From: Lithodes maja
Lineage: Eukaryota > Arthropoda > Malacostraca > Decapoda > Lithodidae
NCBI GenBank assembly: GCA_037953745.1
Contig: JBAKBP010010357.1
Span: forward strand, 1 to 64,000
Length of the DNA stretch: 64,000 bases
Direction: 5' to 3'
In this document: positions 40,111 to 52,300 of the stretch, piece after piece
Layout of the letters: the number at the start of each line of letters is the position of its first letter
Position numbering within the stretch: position 1 is the first letter of the stretch
Translations under genes and position numbers: made by a program
Notes under the pieces: model-generated
Database searches by the model: none
Seen by the model: only the letters and a program-made list of their open reading frames with translations
What the model was told of the DNA's origin: nothing

Positions 40111-42748
40111 AAATAAACTAATCTGCAAACCCATCATGAGTCCAGGAATAAGAAACATCCAAAATAGATACAGACAATTATCACAAGTAGCTAATTTATA
40201 TGGTTGGAGTATGGTTGACTATCGCTTGTATAGAACACTCCAGACTGAATTAGCAGTAGAGGTTGAGAGAGTACACAACCAACACGAGCAATCACACATG
40301 ACACAGTTAACTGAAAAATATAAAGACCCAAAGGAATTCTGGAGAATTATTAAAATCTTTATTCAACACCAAACACAACCCCCAACTATATTTTAGATAA
40401 TAATGGAGTGAAAGTGTTCGACAATAAGGCAAAGGAAGAAATATTTCGTAATGTGTGGCAGGAGGTATATAATATAGGCGAGGAGGAGAATGAACAATTT
40501 GATGAGCAACAAGAACACATAGTACATGAGTATCTAAGACATAACAAAGAGAACTTTACCCTATGAAAACATTGACATAACACGTTATGATAACCAGAAT
40601 ATCACAATGAGCAGTATTAAGATAAGAGGTGGAGAGACAAACAACTTAAAAGACAAAGCACCAGGAATCAGCAATATCAATAAGAAAATATTAACAGAGC
40701 TACCATATCACATGGTGCAACATTTAACTTCCATATTTAACAAGACACTGTCACTAGGTTACTTCCCCGACAAGTTCAAGGTTGCTATGCTTCACCTAAT
40801 TCTAAAACCAAATAAATGTCCCAAGAGATCCTCTATCATACCGCCCAATATCTTTGCTAGAAGTGCTGGGCAAACTATTTGAGAAATGTTTATTCACAAG
40901 ACTGTCTTCAAGACCACCTATACAAGAATAACCTTATACCACATGAACAGCACGGATTCAGAGCAGGCCGAAGTACCACAACAGCAATAGCACTAGTCTA
41001 CGAAAAAATAGCTCAAGCACTAGCAAAGAAACATCAATGCCACATAGTACTTCGAGACGTGAGCAAGACGTTCGATAAAGTTTGGTACGAGGGATTGAAA
41101 TATAAAATACTAAAACTGGGTCTGCCAAGACACCTTGAAGCAACACTGTGCGACTTCCTTATAGACAGACCAGCACGAATAAGAATGGGTGAAGTACTGG
41201 GACCAGAGTTTGAGCTGAAGAGTGGAGTTCCACAAGGATGTATTCTATCCCCCATCCTCTACTCAATATATACTGCAGACATACCACAACCAGCAAATGA
41301 TTGTCTCAATATACTATACGCAGATGACATTACACAGGTGATAACTTACCGAGGCAAATCAAAACTCATAATGGCAGAGAGGGTGGCAAGTGAAATAAAC
41401 AAAATTAACATCTTTGAAAATAAATGGAAAATAAAAACTAACACAAATACATTTACCATTATACCAATTGCCAAAAACATCACCGAAGACATAATATTAA
41501 ATGGTGATCTGCTGGAACAAGACTATCTATCTATCTATCTATATGCTCAGGCCCAATCCCCATTTTGGGGGTAGCCTACTCAAGACAGAGCAAGAACAGG
41601 GAAAACACAAAAACAACATAAAACAAAAAATAAACACAGATAAAAAACACAAACTCTCACACATCCAGGTCACCCAGGAGAAGACCCAGAGACCAGGGTT
41701 ACCAAGGTCGCTCCAGCACTCCCCCGGCCCCTGACCACCCGGAGAGGTTCTGATCTCGGCAGGCAGACATGCAGCGGAGCCAAAGCCACAAGCCCTCCCA
41801 CCACACTTCCAGGCACACCCTTCATATTAATCGTCTCCCCGGGCCAGGCGCCTCATGGACTATTATCTAGTCCAACTTGCACCCGACCCCTTACTCCAAA
41901 TGACCACGTGTTCACTAAACTATTCACAAGCATTCTCCATTCACTCCTGTCCACCACCACTTCCCCTGCCTGATCTATAGTCATTCCTCTATCATCCAAA
42001 GCCTTTCTTACACAGTCTCTCCATCTCAATGGGGGTCTTCCTGCCCTTCTATCTCCCCTTGTACCTGACTCACATATTCTCTTTGTAAGCCTTTCATCTC
42101 CCATTCGTTCAACATGGCCATACCAGCTCAGCACCCTTCTGTCCACTCTGGCTGACAAATGTTCCTGCTGCCCCACTCTCCTACGTATCTCTTCATTCCT
42201 CAATCTGTCTCTACGAGTAACTCCACACATACTCCTCAAGCAGCTCATCTCCATCACATCCAGCCCTCTTTTCTCCTTTTTCCTCAGAGCCCATGTCTCA
42301 GCTGGAACAAGACAGTCAAGGAAAATTGCTGGGACTAAAAATATCAAAACAAGGCATTACAAAGCATGTCAAACAAATAAAAAATAAAACAAACTGGGCA
42401 CTAACAAAACTGTACAAATTTAATTTATTACCAACAAAAATCAAACTGCATCTTGTGAAAGCATACATACTCCCATTATTAAAATACCCAGCAATTCCCT
42501 TGATTTGCCTTACCAGGACACAAACATTAATTTTACAAATAATTCAAAATAAAGCATTGAGATTTACATACAACGAGCATTATCCATATAAAAGATATAC
42601 AGAGGAACTCCACCACCTCAGCAACGTGTCACCAATTAATGTCAGATTGTACCACAGAGCAAGAAACACCTGGGAAAGATTGAGCAGAGTGCAAGATCCT
42701 AATTACTTTATGTTAATTGAAGAAGACTACAATCGTGAACATGCCTAG
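40111..42748 (+). pseudogene. LINE-B reverse transcriptase and C-terminal region
   Basis: The segments 40111-41523 and 42313-42748 form the RT. Motifs in order: KAPGISNINKKILTELP, FPDKFKVAMLHLILKPNK, LIPHEQHGFRAGRSTTTAIA, VLRDVSKTFDKVWYEGL, KSGVPQGCILSPILYSIY and NILYADDITQVI (catalytic pair). After the RTE insert come GKLLGLKISKQG and the thumb words HLVKAYILPLLKYPA and TLILQIIQNKALRF, ending at 42748. Frameshifts occur near 40400-40600 and 40880. Confidence 0.8.
41524..42300 (-). mobile_element. RTE-like LINE 3' fragment
   Basis: A minus-strand insertion flanked by CTGGAACAAGAC at 41512-41523 and 42301-42312. The protein at about 42300-41860 contains AETWALRKKEKRGLDV, RSMCGVTRRDRLRNEEI, VLSWYGHVERMGDERL and GRPPLRWRDCV, the typical C-terminus of RTE-clade ORF2. 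The 3' end is an (ATAG)n tail on the minus strand (41524-41540). It is heavily 5' truncated. Confidence 0.85.
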
Positions 42749-43278
42749 TTTCCTAAATCGATTAACAGGGTACAAAATGAGCCTCTCCCAATATATACGA
42801 AAAATAACCCCTAGCTCTATTAAATAGGTCTTACTAAACTTGACATAAACCTATCTTGACAACACCGAATATGACACCACCAGGGGCTCTGCGGGCGAGT
42901 GGTGATGGTAGAGCACCCCACACCATAACCTGTCATCCCCTGACAATACCGTTTGGAGCGCCAGTATTGAACCCCTCGAGGTAGCACCGACCTCGAGGGG
43001 GATCTCTCAGCGCCCCATCAAATCAAAACCTACAGCACCACTTATTGATACAGTCACTGGCGATGCTCCCCAGCTGGTGCACTGCTAGGGGCCAAGTACT
43101 GATCAACATACCAGGCATACTCGAACATTTTGACATTATTGTTGAAATATTTAATACTTTATACTGATTTTTACCATGGAATTTGTATGTGTTTTTAACC
43201 TTAGAGTGATTTGGATGACTGTCAGAGAGGAGATCGCTTGTGTTTTGGTGCTGGTGGATATATATATATATATATATT
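42749..43278 (+). other. LINE-B 3' trailer with hairpin and (TA)n tail
   Basis: The region is non-coding. A perfect 11-bp inverted repeat, CCCCTCGAGGT (42972-42982) with ACCTCGAGGGG (42990-43000), forms a stem with a 7-base loop. The trailer ends in (TA)n at 43257-43277. The hairpin may be a recognition structure for the RT; that is inference. Confidence 0.5.
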
Positions 43279-43324
43279 TGTTTAAGCTAGCGAGAAATTG
43301 ACTCATCCTCATCTTAAGGGAGGA

Positions 43325-43605
43325 TTTAGTTTTCTTCGTAGACTTCTAACAAGCTTAATAAACACACCAAGACCCACTTCAAGATAAATTTATACATTTT
43401 TCGGTGGACAATTTATTGTCCTGGCCGAAGGCTAACTCCTCTTAAATAACAGGCTCGCTATCGCTCAACAGGAAAAAAATCGACACTTAAATGGGACCAA
43501 AAAGTCTTGATATTGAAGAAATGGGACGAAAGTTCTTAAAATCTACAAACTAATGGGGCTAAACATAAGGTAGAAGGAGAGCCAGAAAAAGTAACCATCT
43601 CCCCT
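43325..43605 (+). repeat. Diverged 300-bp dispersed repeat, copy 2
   Basis: This is the same family as 32465-32790, with the same order of conserved words (see that entry). It lies between the LINE-B tail and the truncated start of LINE-C. Confidence 0.5.
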
Positions 43606-46098
43606 TAAAATATACTACATAGAAGCAAATACTAATAAGAGAGAGCTTTTTGAACTTTGTGATTTTTTTAGTCTTACCCAACATATTGCTGAACCCACAC
43701 GGGAAAACAATATCTTAGACCTGGTTTTCACTAACAACGACTCTCAAGTACACAGCATTAACATATCGGACACAACATACTCAGATCATAAATTAATTGA
43801 GATCAAAACAACCATAGAAAGTGTACAGACAACCTCAGAATCGAGAACAAAAACTGGCCCCTTCAGTAAATTTAACTTCAAAAACATTAGGTGGGAAGAG
43901 GTAAATCAAGAAATGGAGAAAATAGACTGGGAAGATTTAATGGATAACCTGACACCAGCAGAATGTCTAGTCTTAATAACAGAAACCATGACCCAAATCT
44001 GTAGCCACCATATACCTGCAAGACAAACAAAACGAAGAAGCAAACAAGATCGGGAAAGGAGGAGGCTGTACAGAAGAAGAAAATTACTCACACAAAGACG
44101 CACACATGAAAATCTACAGGATAGGCAAAAGGTCGAAATAGATAGAGAAATTGTGGAAATTGAACAAAGGCTAAGAATATCATATGAACTACAACATACG
44201 GAAGAGGAGAGGAAAGCTATTGCAGGTATAAAGGAAAATTCCAAATACTTCTTTTCATACGCCAAACGAAAGGCTAAAACAAAATCAAACATCAGCCCAC
44301 TGAGCAAAGGGGACGGCTCTTTCACAGGGGACAAAAAGGAAATGAGCGAACTCTTAAGCAGGCAGTATGAAATGGCATTCAGCGAGCCTGATGAAACAAA
44401 AGTCATCAGAGACCAAATATATTTTTCATGGAAACCTCCCCCACGGAAACCCCTCAGATGCTGGATATTGATTTCGGTCCAAAAGACAAGAAGAGGCCAT
44501 TTCCAACATGCCATCCCACTCGGCACCAGGCCCGGACTCATGGAATTCGATCCTAATGAAGAAATGTAAGGAAAACCTCTCAAAACCCCTGGCTATAATG
44601 TGGAGGAGTCTAGACACTGGTGACATACCAGATAGCTTGAAAAACGCAATAATTGCCCCACTGCATAAAGGAGGGAGTAAAGCACTACCAAAAAACTACC
44701 GCCCGGTAGCTCTAACCTCTCTCATCATTAAAGTTTTCGAGCGAGTCCTGCGAAGCAAAATTTCAACATTCATGGAGACAAATGAACTACACAACACCGG
44801 TCAACATGGGTTCAGAGCGGGAAGATCGTGTCTCTCACAACTTTTGGAACACTATGACAAAATTCTTAAAGTGCTAGAAGAAAAGAAAAACGTGGATGTC
44901 ATTTACACCGATTTTGCTAAGGCATTTGATAAATGTGACCATGGTATAATAGCCCACAAACTGAAAGCAAAAGGTATAACTGGGAAAATCGGACGGTGGA
45001 TATACAATTTCCTCGTAAACCGAAAACAATCGGTAGCAGTAAACCAAGTCACATCTGAGCCTTCGGATGTCAAAAGCTCAGTGCCCCAAGGAACAGTGCT
45101 AGCGCCCCTTCTGTTCCTCATACTAATTTGCGACATAGATACCAACACCAGACACAGTACGGTGTCGTCTTTTGCTGATGACACAAAATTAAGCAAGATA
45201 GTAAACACACAAGAGGACAGGGCCGACTGCAGGAAGACATGAATGTAGTGTTCCAGTGGACCTGGGAAAACAACATGCAATTCAATGAGGAAAAATTCCA
45301 ATTAATACGGTACGGAGATAATAATGGTGTTAAAGAAATTACAAATTACTTAACAGAATCTAACCACGTAATAGAACGGAAAGACAGTGTGAAAGACCTT
45401 GGGGTATTAATGTCTGAAAATATGGGTTTCAAAGTACATAACCAGGTCAAAGTGGCGGCTGCGAAACGTCTAACGAGTTGGATTCTGCGTACTTTTAAAA
45501 CACGCGGTGAATTGCCTATAATAACGCTCTTCAAATCTCTAGTGCTACCGCGGCTTGAATACTGTAGCGTATTAACATTCCCATACAAAGCAGGTGAAAT
45601 AAATGACGTAGAGAGTGTACAAAGAAATTTCACTTCGCATATACTGTAAGTTCGATAAAACATCTACACTATTGGGAGCGTTTAAGAGCACTGAATCTGT
45701 ACTCACTGGAACGTAGAAGAGAACGTTACCTAATAATATACACGTGGAAAATCGCAGAGGGTTTAGTACCAAACCTACATACTCCGATAGTCATGAAATT
45801 CAGTGATAGGAGAGGCTGGGAATGCGAAATCCCCCGGATGAAGAACAGGGGTGCTATGGGCTCTCTGCGAGAGGGCTGGTTATCACACAGAGGCCCACGT
45901 CTCTTAAACAAACTCCCACGGCGAGGAAGAGACATGAGGGACATCTCGTTAGACAACTTCAAGAGAGCCCTAGATGTCGAACTGCAAAAAGTGCCAGACG
46001 AGCCCATCCTCGCAACGGAGCGAGCTGTCGCTTTAAACAGTCTACTGCACCAAATCACCACCCAAAACGAGGGGCGTCGCGCTCCTTGGTGCCGCTAG
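43606..46098 (+). pseudogene. LINE-C ORF2: endonuclease tail, RT, C-terminus
   Basis: Endonuclease end: EPTRENNILDLVFTNND and TTYSDHKLIEIKT. Linker: FFSYAKRKAKTKSNISPL. RT: SHSAPGPDSWNSILMKK, KNYRPVALTSLIIKVFERVL, QHGFRAGRSCLSQLLEHYD, VIYTDFAKAFDKCDH, SVPQGTVLAPLLFLILI and VSSFADDTKL (catalytic pair). Thumb: DLGVLMSENMGFKVH and LPRLEYCSVL. C-terminus: SLREGWLSHRGPRLLNKLP, ending at 46098. Frameshifts lie near 44540, 45240 and 45650, so it is inactive. Confidence 0.8.
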
Positions 46099-46190
46099 AA
46101 GAATGGCGAACACATCAAAAGGTATCAAAAGGTAAGGATAGCTATAATTATTTTGTTGTCTTCACCAATCAACTTTACTTCTAAACTCGA
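43606..46190 (+). mobile_element. LINE-C (CR1/Jockey-like), 5' truncated
   Basis: The element starts inside the endonuclease (ELFELCDFF) and runs through RT to the C-terminal region, ending near 46190. The family is distinct from LINE-A and LINE-B but similar in arrangement to LINE-D and LINE-E. No target duplication was identified. Confidence 0.7.
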
Positions 46191-46199
46191 TTAATGAAA

Positions 46200-46449
46200 T
46201 TAACAAACACATGTGGCAGTCCGGGGATTCGAACCCAGGATGCTCACACCGAAAATCAACACACTTATGCAAATAAATAAATGAAATATACATGATCTTC
46301 AGGAGCTATTTCTACTTGTGGACAAACTACACTCTGTTTCTGTTCAGCTGACGATAAATTGAATCCTTTGGCAACTAATTTGTGAATACTTAATGAACAA
46401 ATATGAAACTACTATGTTTCTGCATCATATTAAGACCAAGTTTATATAA
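46200..46449 (-). repeat. Short tRNA-like repeat and unassigned spacer
   Basis: On the minus strand, GGTGTGAGCATCC, GGGTTCGAATCCCCGG and TGCCACATGTG (46208-46250) give a T-arm-like piece with a B-box and acceptor-like end, related to 31895-31985. It is not a complete tRNA: no D-arm is evident. The rest to 46449 shows nothing. Confidence 0.45.
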
Positions 46450-46483
46450 TTACCACCACATTTCACTAAAATGAAATTTTAGC

Positions 46484-48498
46484 CACACAGATGTGTGGCC
46501 CTTAACAGCAACAGTCTGCGTTCTTGCGGAGAGGAAACTGTGCAGCCACACACCTATTTTGCCTTGGATGCCGAGTTTCTTAATCTTGTGAAGGAGGATG
46601 CCGTGATCCACCTTGTCGAATGCTTTAGCAAAGTCTAGAAACACGACATCCACATTTTCTCCCTCTGCAAGCCTGTGGAGTAGCCAGTCATGATGTGCCA
46701 GGAGCTTCGAAAGGCATGATCTGCCTTTCCGGAAGCCATGCTGGCTGGAGTTCATAAGGCCATTTTTCTCCAGGAAGTTGACAAGCTTGTTCCTCAGGAC
46801 TTTTTCAAATATCTTGATGAGGTGGGATGTTAGAGCTACCGGTCGATAGTTCTTCGCCAGGCTCTTTTCACCACCCTTGTAGACTGGAGTAATGATGGCC
46901 TGTTTAAGTGAGGATGGAATTGTGCCTGTGTCCATTGAGTGTCTCCAAAGCTTGCAGATAGGAGGAATCAGGGCATCACAGCATTTAATCAGCAGTATGG
47001 CTGGTACTCCGTCAGGACCAGCAGCTGCATTCGTTCTCAGTTCTTTGATGGCTTTTCGTAGGTCTGCCTCAGTCAGTTCAATATCACTTAGTCGAGTCGG
47101 TTGTGGAGTGTCTTCCGTGAAGAAAGCTTTGGGGTCCTGGATTGCAGTTGCTGGCCGTGGTGTGCTGAAGACATTCTCGTACTGTGTTCGCAGGATCCGA
47201 CATACATCTTTGGGGTCGTTTACAGCTTCACCATCCTCTGTTCTTAATGGCCCCACTTGCGTCTTAATTTTTGAGAAGCGCCTGCAGTAACTGTAAAAGA
47301 ATTTGGGGTTCCGCTTGATGTTCAGTACTGCACGATCTTCCTCTCTTTGCTTTTGACGCTCATGGGATGCTTTAATTTGAGTTTCTATGCTTGCAATCTT
47401 GGTAGATAGTGCAAGCTTCCTCGTTTTGTTTTGGGTGTTATTGAGCTGTTTGTTGAGTGATGATCTTTTCTGCATTAGGATTTTTCGGTCCCTCGGGATT
47501 TTGAGGTGCCGAGCGTTGGAAGGTTTCCTCCTTTGGGGAATGTGATGCTGACACTCCTTCAGTAGGGTGCTGAGGATGGTGTCAAGCATGGCATTTGGAT
47601 CCTTGTCATGGAGGATCAGGTCCCAATTTGTCTGGGAGAGGGAAGTTTGGAGATTTACCCAGTCAATTGCTTCACTGAAGAAGTTCAAATTTGAGAATGG
47701 GTTTGTTGGTTTTGTTGGCGGAGTTACAGTTTCAGCTTGAGCCTCAGCCTTCCTGTACATAGTGTGTATAGTTACAAGGCTGTGGTCAGAGAATATTGTC
47801 TTCTCCACTGAGTAGTCGGCAACTATATCCTGGTTGTTAGTGAAGAGGAGGTCGAGTGTGTTATTGACTCTGGTAGGCTTGGTTATCAGTTGTGTGAGGA
47901 AAAGCTTGTCAGAGAGTTTAAGGAGAAGCCTGGCTTGTGCTTGCTCCTCTCTGGTACCTCCTGAGACCTTTCCTTCTGGCCAATGGATGATAGGAAAGTT
48001 GAAGTCTCCGCAGATGATGATGTCTGGTGTTGGGGTTGGCATATCGTCGATTAGCTTGTCGATTCTGCTGTGTGAATTATTGTAACTTTCAAGGGTGCAT
48101 GATGGGGGGCGATAGCAATTGAGAATAATTACATTGAGTGACTTAATGTGGAGAGCCAGCATTTCTACTTGAGTATCAGAGTAGACTAGTATTGGTTTTG
48201 TATCTGAGGCTAGGTCATTTCTTACATATGTGATGACTCCACCATGGCTTCTATTTTCACGATCTGCTCTGTAGGAGGTGTAATTTGCCACTATTATTTC
48301 TGCATCACTCACCTCACTTTTAAGATGAGTCTCTGTCAGGGCAATGAACATTAGGTAATTTTCTTCGGCAAGCTCAGCAATGAAGGGGATTTTGCTTTTA
48401 TTTGTCTTAGGGAATAGACCTTGAATATTGCCCATCATTGCATTTTCTAACATAATGACTGGTATCACCGCTGTAACCCCTTCAGGATTATGAAGCAT
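46484..48498 (-). pseudogene. LINE-D ORF2: endonuclease plus N-terminal RT, 3' half missing
   Basis: An ATG at 48498 opens a long frame (682 codons in all; the last dozen codons, below 46490, look unrelated). Endonuclease: GNIQGLFPKTNKSKIPFI, FIALTETHLKSEV, SHGGVITYVRNDL, ILNCYRPPS, PDIIICGDFNFPIIHW, NNTLDLLFTNN and FSDHSLVTIHT, so the catalytic set looks complete. Linker: KFFYSYCRRFSKIKTQVGPL. RT: AAAGPDGVPAILLIK, KNYRPVALTSHLIKIFEK, QHGFRKGRSCLSKLLAH and VVFLDFAKAFDKVDH. The frame ends at VAVKGHTS, before the PQG and FADD motifs. The catalytic palm and C-terminus are absent, so this is not a simple 5' truncation. Confidence 0.85.
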
Positions 48499-48675
48499 TT
48501 TGACAGTTTAATCCGGCTATCATTAGACGATTCCATGCAGCTTACAAAGGATCTGTTGAAATTAAATTGGTAAAGATCATATAATTTAACCCTCTGACTT
48601 CCAGATACCCTTCCTAAACTGAACAAATGATCGTCCAATAATAGCCAGAATATACTGCTTGATTGCGTCATAATC

Positions 48676-48791
48676 CTCAAGGGGTTAAGATAGTTAAGTA
48701 AAATATATTATAATATTATGTTTAGGGAGACCCGTGGTGGAACTGACACAGCCGGTACTCGTAGTCTGAGAGGTCCACGGTCGAGTCAGTA
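48676..48791 (+). repeat. 116-bp direct repeat, left copy (tRNA-like)
   Basis: From CTCAAGGGGTTAAGATAG to GGTCGAGTCAGTA, repeated at 49187-49302 with about one difference by eye. It contains GGGAGACCCGTGGTGGAACT and, some 40 bases on, GGTCCACGGTCGAGTC, spaced like A- and B-boxes of a tRNA-derived SINE. A SINE head is a reasonable but unproven reading. Confidence 0.6.
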
Positions 48792-48906
48792 ATGGTGTCA
48801 TGATCTCCCTTTTATTGTGTATATTGTTTCAATGTAATTATTAATGTAATAGTATTTGTTTGTATAATTATTATATATTTGTTATTATCATTGTTATGTT
48901 ATTATC

Positions 48907-48993
<87 letters not shown>

Positions 48994-49011
48994 TATAGTT
49001 ATGTTATTATC

Positions 49012-49069
<58 letters not shown>

Positions 49070-49188
49070 GATAATAACATAACAATGATAATAACAAATA
49101 TATAATAATTATACAAACAAATACTATTACATTAATAATTACATTGAAACAATATACACAATAAAAGGGAGATCATGACACCATTACT
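48788..49188. repeat. Fold-back inverted repeat with (TA)n core
   Basis: Arms of about 122 bp (48788-48909 and 49066-49188) are almost perfect inverses: AGTAATGGTGTCATGATCTC on the left, GAGATCATGACACCATTACT on the right. Between them are two (TA)n runs (about 48907-48985 and 49012-49068), separated by TTATATGTTATAGTTATG and TTATTATCG. The whole could extrude as a long hairpin. Confidence 0.85.
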
Positions 49189-49302
49189 CAAGGGGTTAAG
49201 ATAGTTAAGTAAAAGATATTATAATATTATGTTTAGGGAGACCCGTGGTGGAACTGACACAGCCGGTACTCGTAGTCTGAGAGGTCCACGGTCGAGTCAG
49301 TA
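49187..49302 (+). repeat. 116-bp direct repeat, right copy
   Basis: Second copy of 48676-48791. It is followed not by the inverted-repeat arm but by the 33-bp minisatellite. Confidence 0.6.
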
Positions 49303-52300
49303 TACATTGTGTATTATAGTTAATATGAGAGTTTATACATTGTGTATTATAGTTATTATGAGAGTTTATACATTGTGCATTATAGTTAATATGAGAGTCT
49401 ATACATTGTGTATTATAGTTAATATGAGAGTTTATACATTGTGTATTATAGTTAATATGAGAGTTTATACATTGTGTATTATAGTTAATATGAGAGTTTA
49501 TACATTGTGTATTATAGTTATTATGAGAGTTTATACATTGTGTATTATAGTTATTATGAGAGTTTATACATTGTGTATTATAGTTAATATGAGAGTTTAT
49601 ACATTGTGTATTATAGTTAATATGAGAGTTTATACATTGTGTATTATAGTTAATATGAGAGTTTATACATTGTGTATTATAGTTAATATGAGAGTTTATA
49701 CATTGTGTATTATAGTTAATATGAGAGTTTATACATTGTGTATTATAGTTAATATGAGAGTTTATACATTGTGTATTATAGTTAATATGAGAGTTTATAT
49801 ATTGTGTATTATAGTTAATATGAGAGTTTATACATTGTGTATTATAGTTTTTATGAGAGTTTATACATTGTGTATTATAGTTATTATGAGAGTTTATACA
49901 TTGTGTATTATAGTTAATATGAGAGTTTATACATTGTGTATTATAGTTAATATGAGAGTTTATACATTGTGTATTATAGTTATTATGAGAGTTTATACAT
50001 TGTGTATTATAGTTAATATGAGAGTTTATACATTGTGTATTATAGTTAATATGAGAGTTTATACATTGTGTATTATAGTTATTATGAGAGTTTATACATT
50101 GTGTATTATAGTTAATATGAGAGTTTATACATTGTGTATTATAGTTAATATGAGAGTTTATACATTGTGTATTATAGTTATTATGAGAGTTTATACATTG
50201 TGTATTATAGTTATTATGAGAGTTTATACATTGTGTATTATAGTTAATATGAGAGTTTATACATTGTGTATTATAGTTAATATGAGAGTTTATACATTGT
50301 GTATTATAGTTATTATGAGAGTTTATACATTGTGAATTATAGTTATTATGAGAGTTTATACATTGTGTATTATAGTTAATATGAGAGTTTATACATTGTG
50401 TATTATAGTTAATATGAGATTTTATACATTGTGTATTATAGTTAATATGAGAGTTTATACATTGTGTATTATAGTTAATATGAGAGTTTATACATTGTGT
50501 ATTATAGTTATTATGAGAGTTTATACATTGTGTATTATAGTTAATATGAGAGTTTATACATTGTGTATTATAGTTATTATGAGAGTTTATACATTGTGTA
50601 TTATAGTTAATATGACAGTTTATACATTGTGTATTATAGTTAATATGAGAGTTTATACATTGTGTATTATAGTTAATATGAGAGTTTATACATTGTGTAT
50701 TATAGTTAATATGAGAGTTTATACATTGTGTATTATAGTTAATATGAGAGTTTATACATTGTGTATTATAGTTAATATGAGAGTTTATACATTGTGTATT
50801 ATAGTTATTATGAGAGTTTATACATTGTGTATTATAGTTAATATGAGAGTTTATACATTGTGTATTATAGTTAATATGAGAGTTTATACATTGTGTATTA
50901 TAGTTAATATGAGAGTTTATACATTGTGTATTATAGTTATTATGAGAGTTTATACATTGTGTATTATAGTTAATATGAGAGTTTATACATTGTGTATTAT
51001 AGTTAATATGAGAGTTTATACATTGTGTATTATAGTTAATATGAGAGTTTATACATTGTGTATTATAGTTAATATGAGAGTTTATACATTGTGTATTAAA
51101 GTTAATATGAGAGTTTATACATTGTGTATTATAGTTATTATGAGAGTTTATACATTGTGTATTATAGTTAATATGAGAGTTTATACATTGTGTATTATAG
51201 TTAATATGAGAGTTTATACATTGTGTATTATAGTTAATATGAGAGTTTATACATTGTGTATTAAAGTTAATATGAGAGTTCATACATTGTGTATTATAGT
51301 TAATATGAGAGTTTATACATTGTGTATTATAGTTATTATGAGAGTTCATACATTGTGTATTATAGTTAATATGAGAGTTTATACATTGTGTATTATAGTT
51401 AATATGAGAGTTTATACATTGTGTATTATAGTTATTATGAGAGTTTATACATTGTGTATTATAGTTAATATGAGAGTTTATACATTGTGTATTATAGTTA
51501 ATATGAGAGTTTATACATTGTGTATTATAGTTAATATGAGAGTTTATACATTGTGTATTATAGTTAATATGAGAGTTTATACATTGTGTATTATAGTTAA
51601 TATGAGAGTTTATACATTGTGTATTATAGTTAATATGAGAGTTTATACATTGTGTATTATAGTTAATATGAGAGTTTATACATTGTGTATTATAGTTAAT
51701 ATGAGAGTTTATACATTGTGTATTATAGTTATTATGAGAGTTTATACATTGTGTATTATAGTTAATATGAGAGTTTATACATTGTGTATTATAGTTAATA
51801 TGAGAGTTTATACATTGTGTATTATAGTTAATATGAGAGTTTATACATTGTGTATTATAATTATTATGAGAGTTTATACATTGTGTATTATAGTTAATAT
51901 GAGAGTTTATACATTGTGTATTATAGTTAATATGAGAGTTTATACATTGTGTATTATAGTTAATATGAGAGTTTATACATTGTGTATTATAGTTAATATG
52001 AGAGTTTATACATTGTGTATTATAGTTAATATGAGAGTTTATACATTGTGTATTATAGTTATTATGAGAGTTTATACATTGTGTATTATAGTTAATATGG
52101 GAGTTTATATATTGTGTATTATAGTTAATATGAGAGTTTATACATTGTGTATTATAGTTAATATGAGAGTTTATACATTGTGTATTATAGTTATTATGAG
52201 AGTTTATACATTGTGTATTATAGTTAATATGAGTGTTTATATATTGTGTATTATAGTTAATATGAGAGTTTATACATTGTGTATTATAGTTAATATGAGA

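Larger units (their letters stand above)
33040..43278 (+). mobile_element. LINE-B (two-ORF APE-type non-LTR retrotransposon)
   Basis: On the plus strand: a GC-richer 5' leader (about 33040-34073), ORF1 with three CCHC knuckles, an AP endonuclease, RT, and a 3' trailer ending in a (TA)n run at 43257-43277. Two elements interrupt it: piggyBac-2 (35244-38898, in ORF1) and an RTE fragment (41524-42300, in the RT thumb). Many stops and frameshifts are present. The 5' boundary is approximate. The clade is in the broad I/Jockey group and is not assigned further. Confidence 0.75.

Noticed and set aside
43257..43277. (TA)n run as an independent microsatellite locus
   Set aside because: It sits exactly at the 3' end of LINE-B and is more simply the element's tail.
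46208..46250. tRNA gene
   Set aside because: Only a T-arm and acceptor-like half is present; a related fragment at 31895-31985 indicates a repeat.
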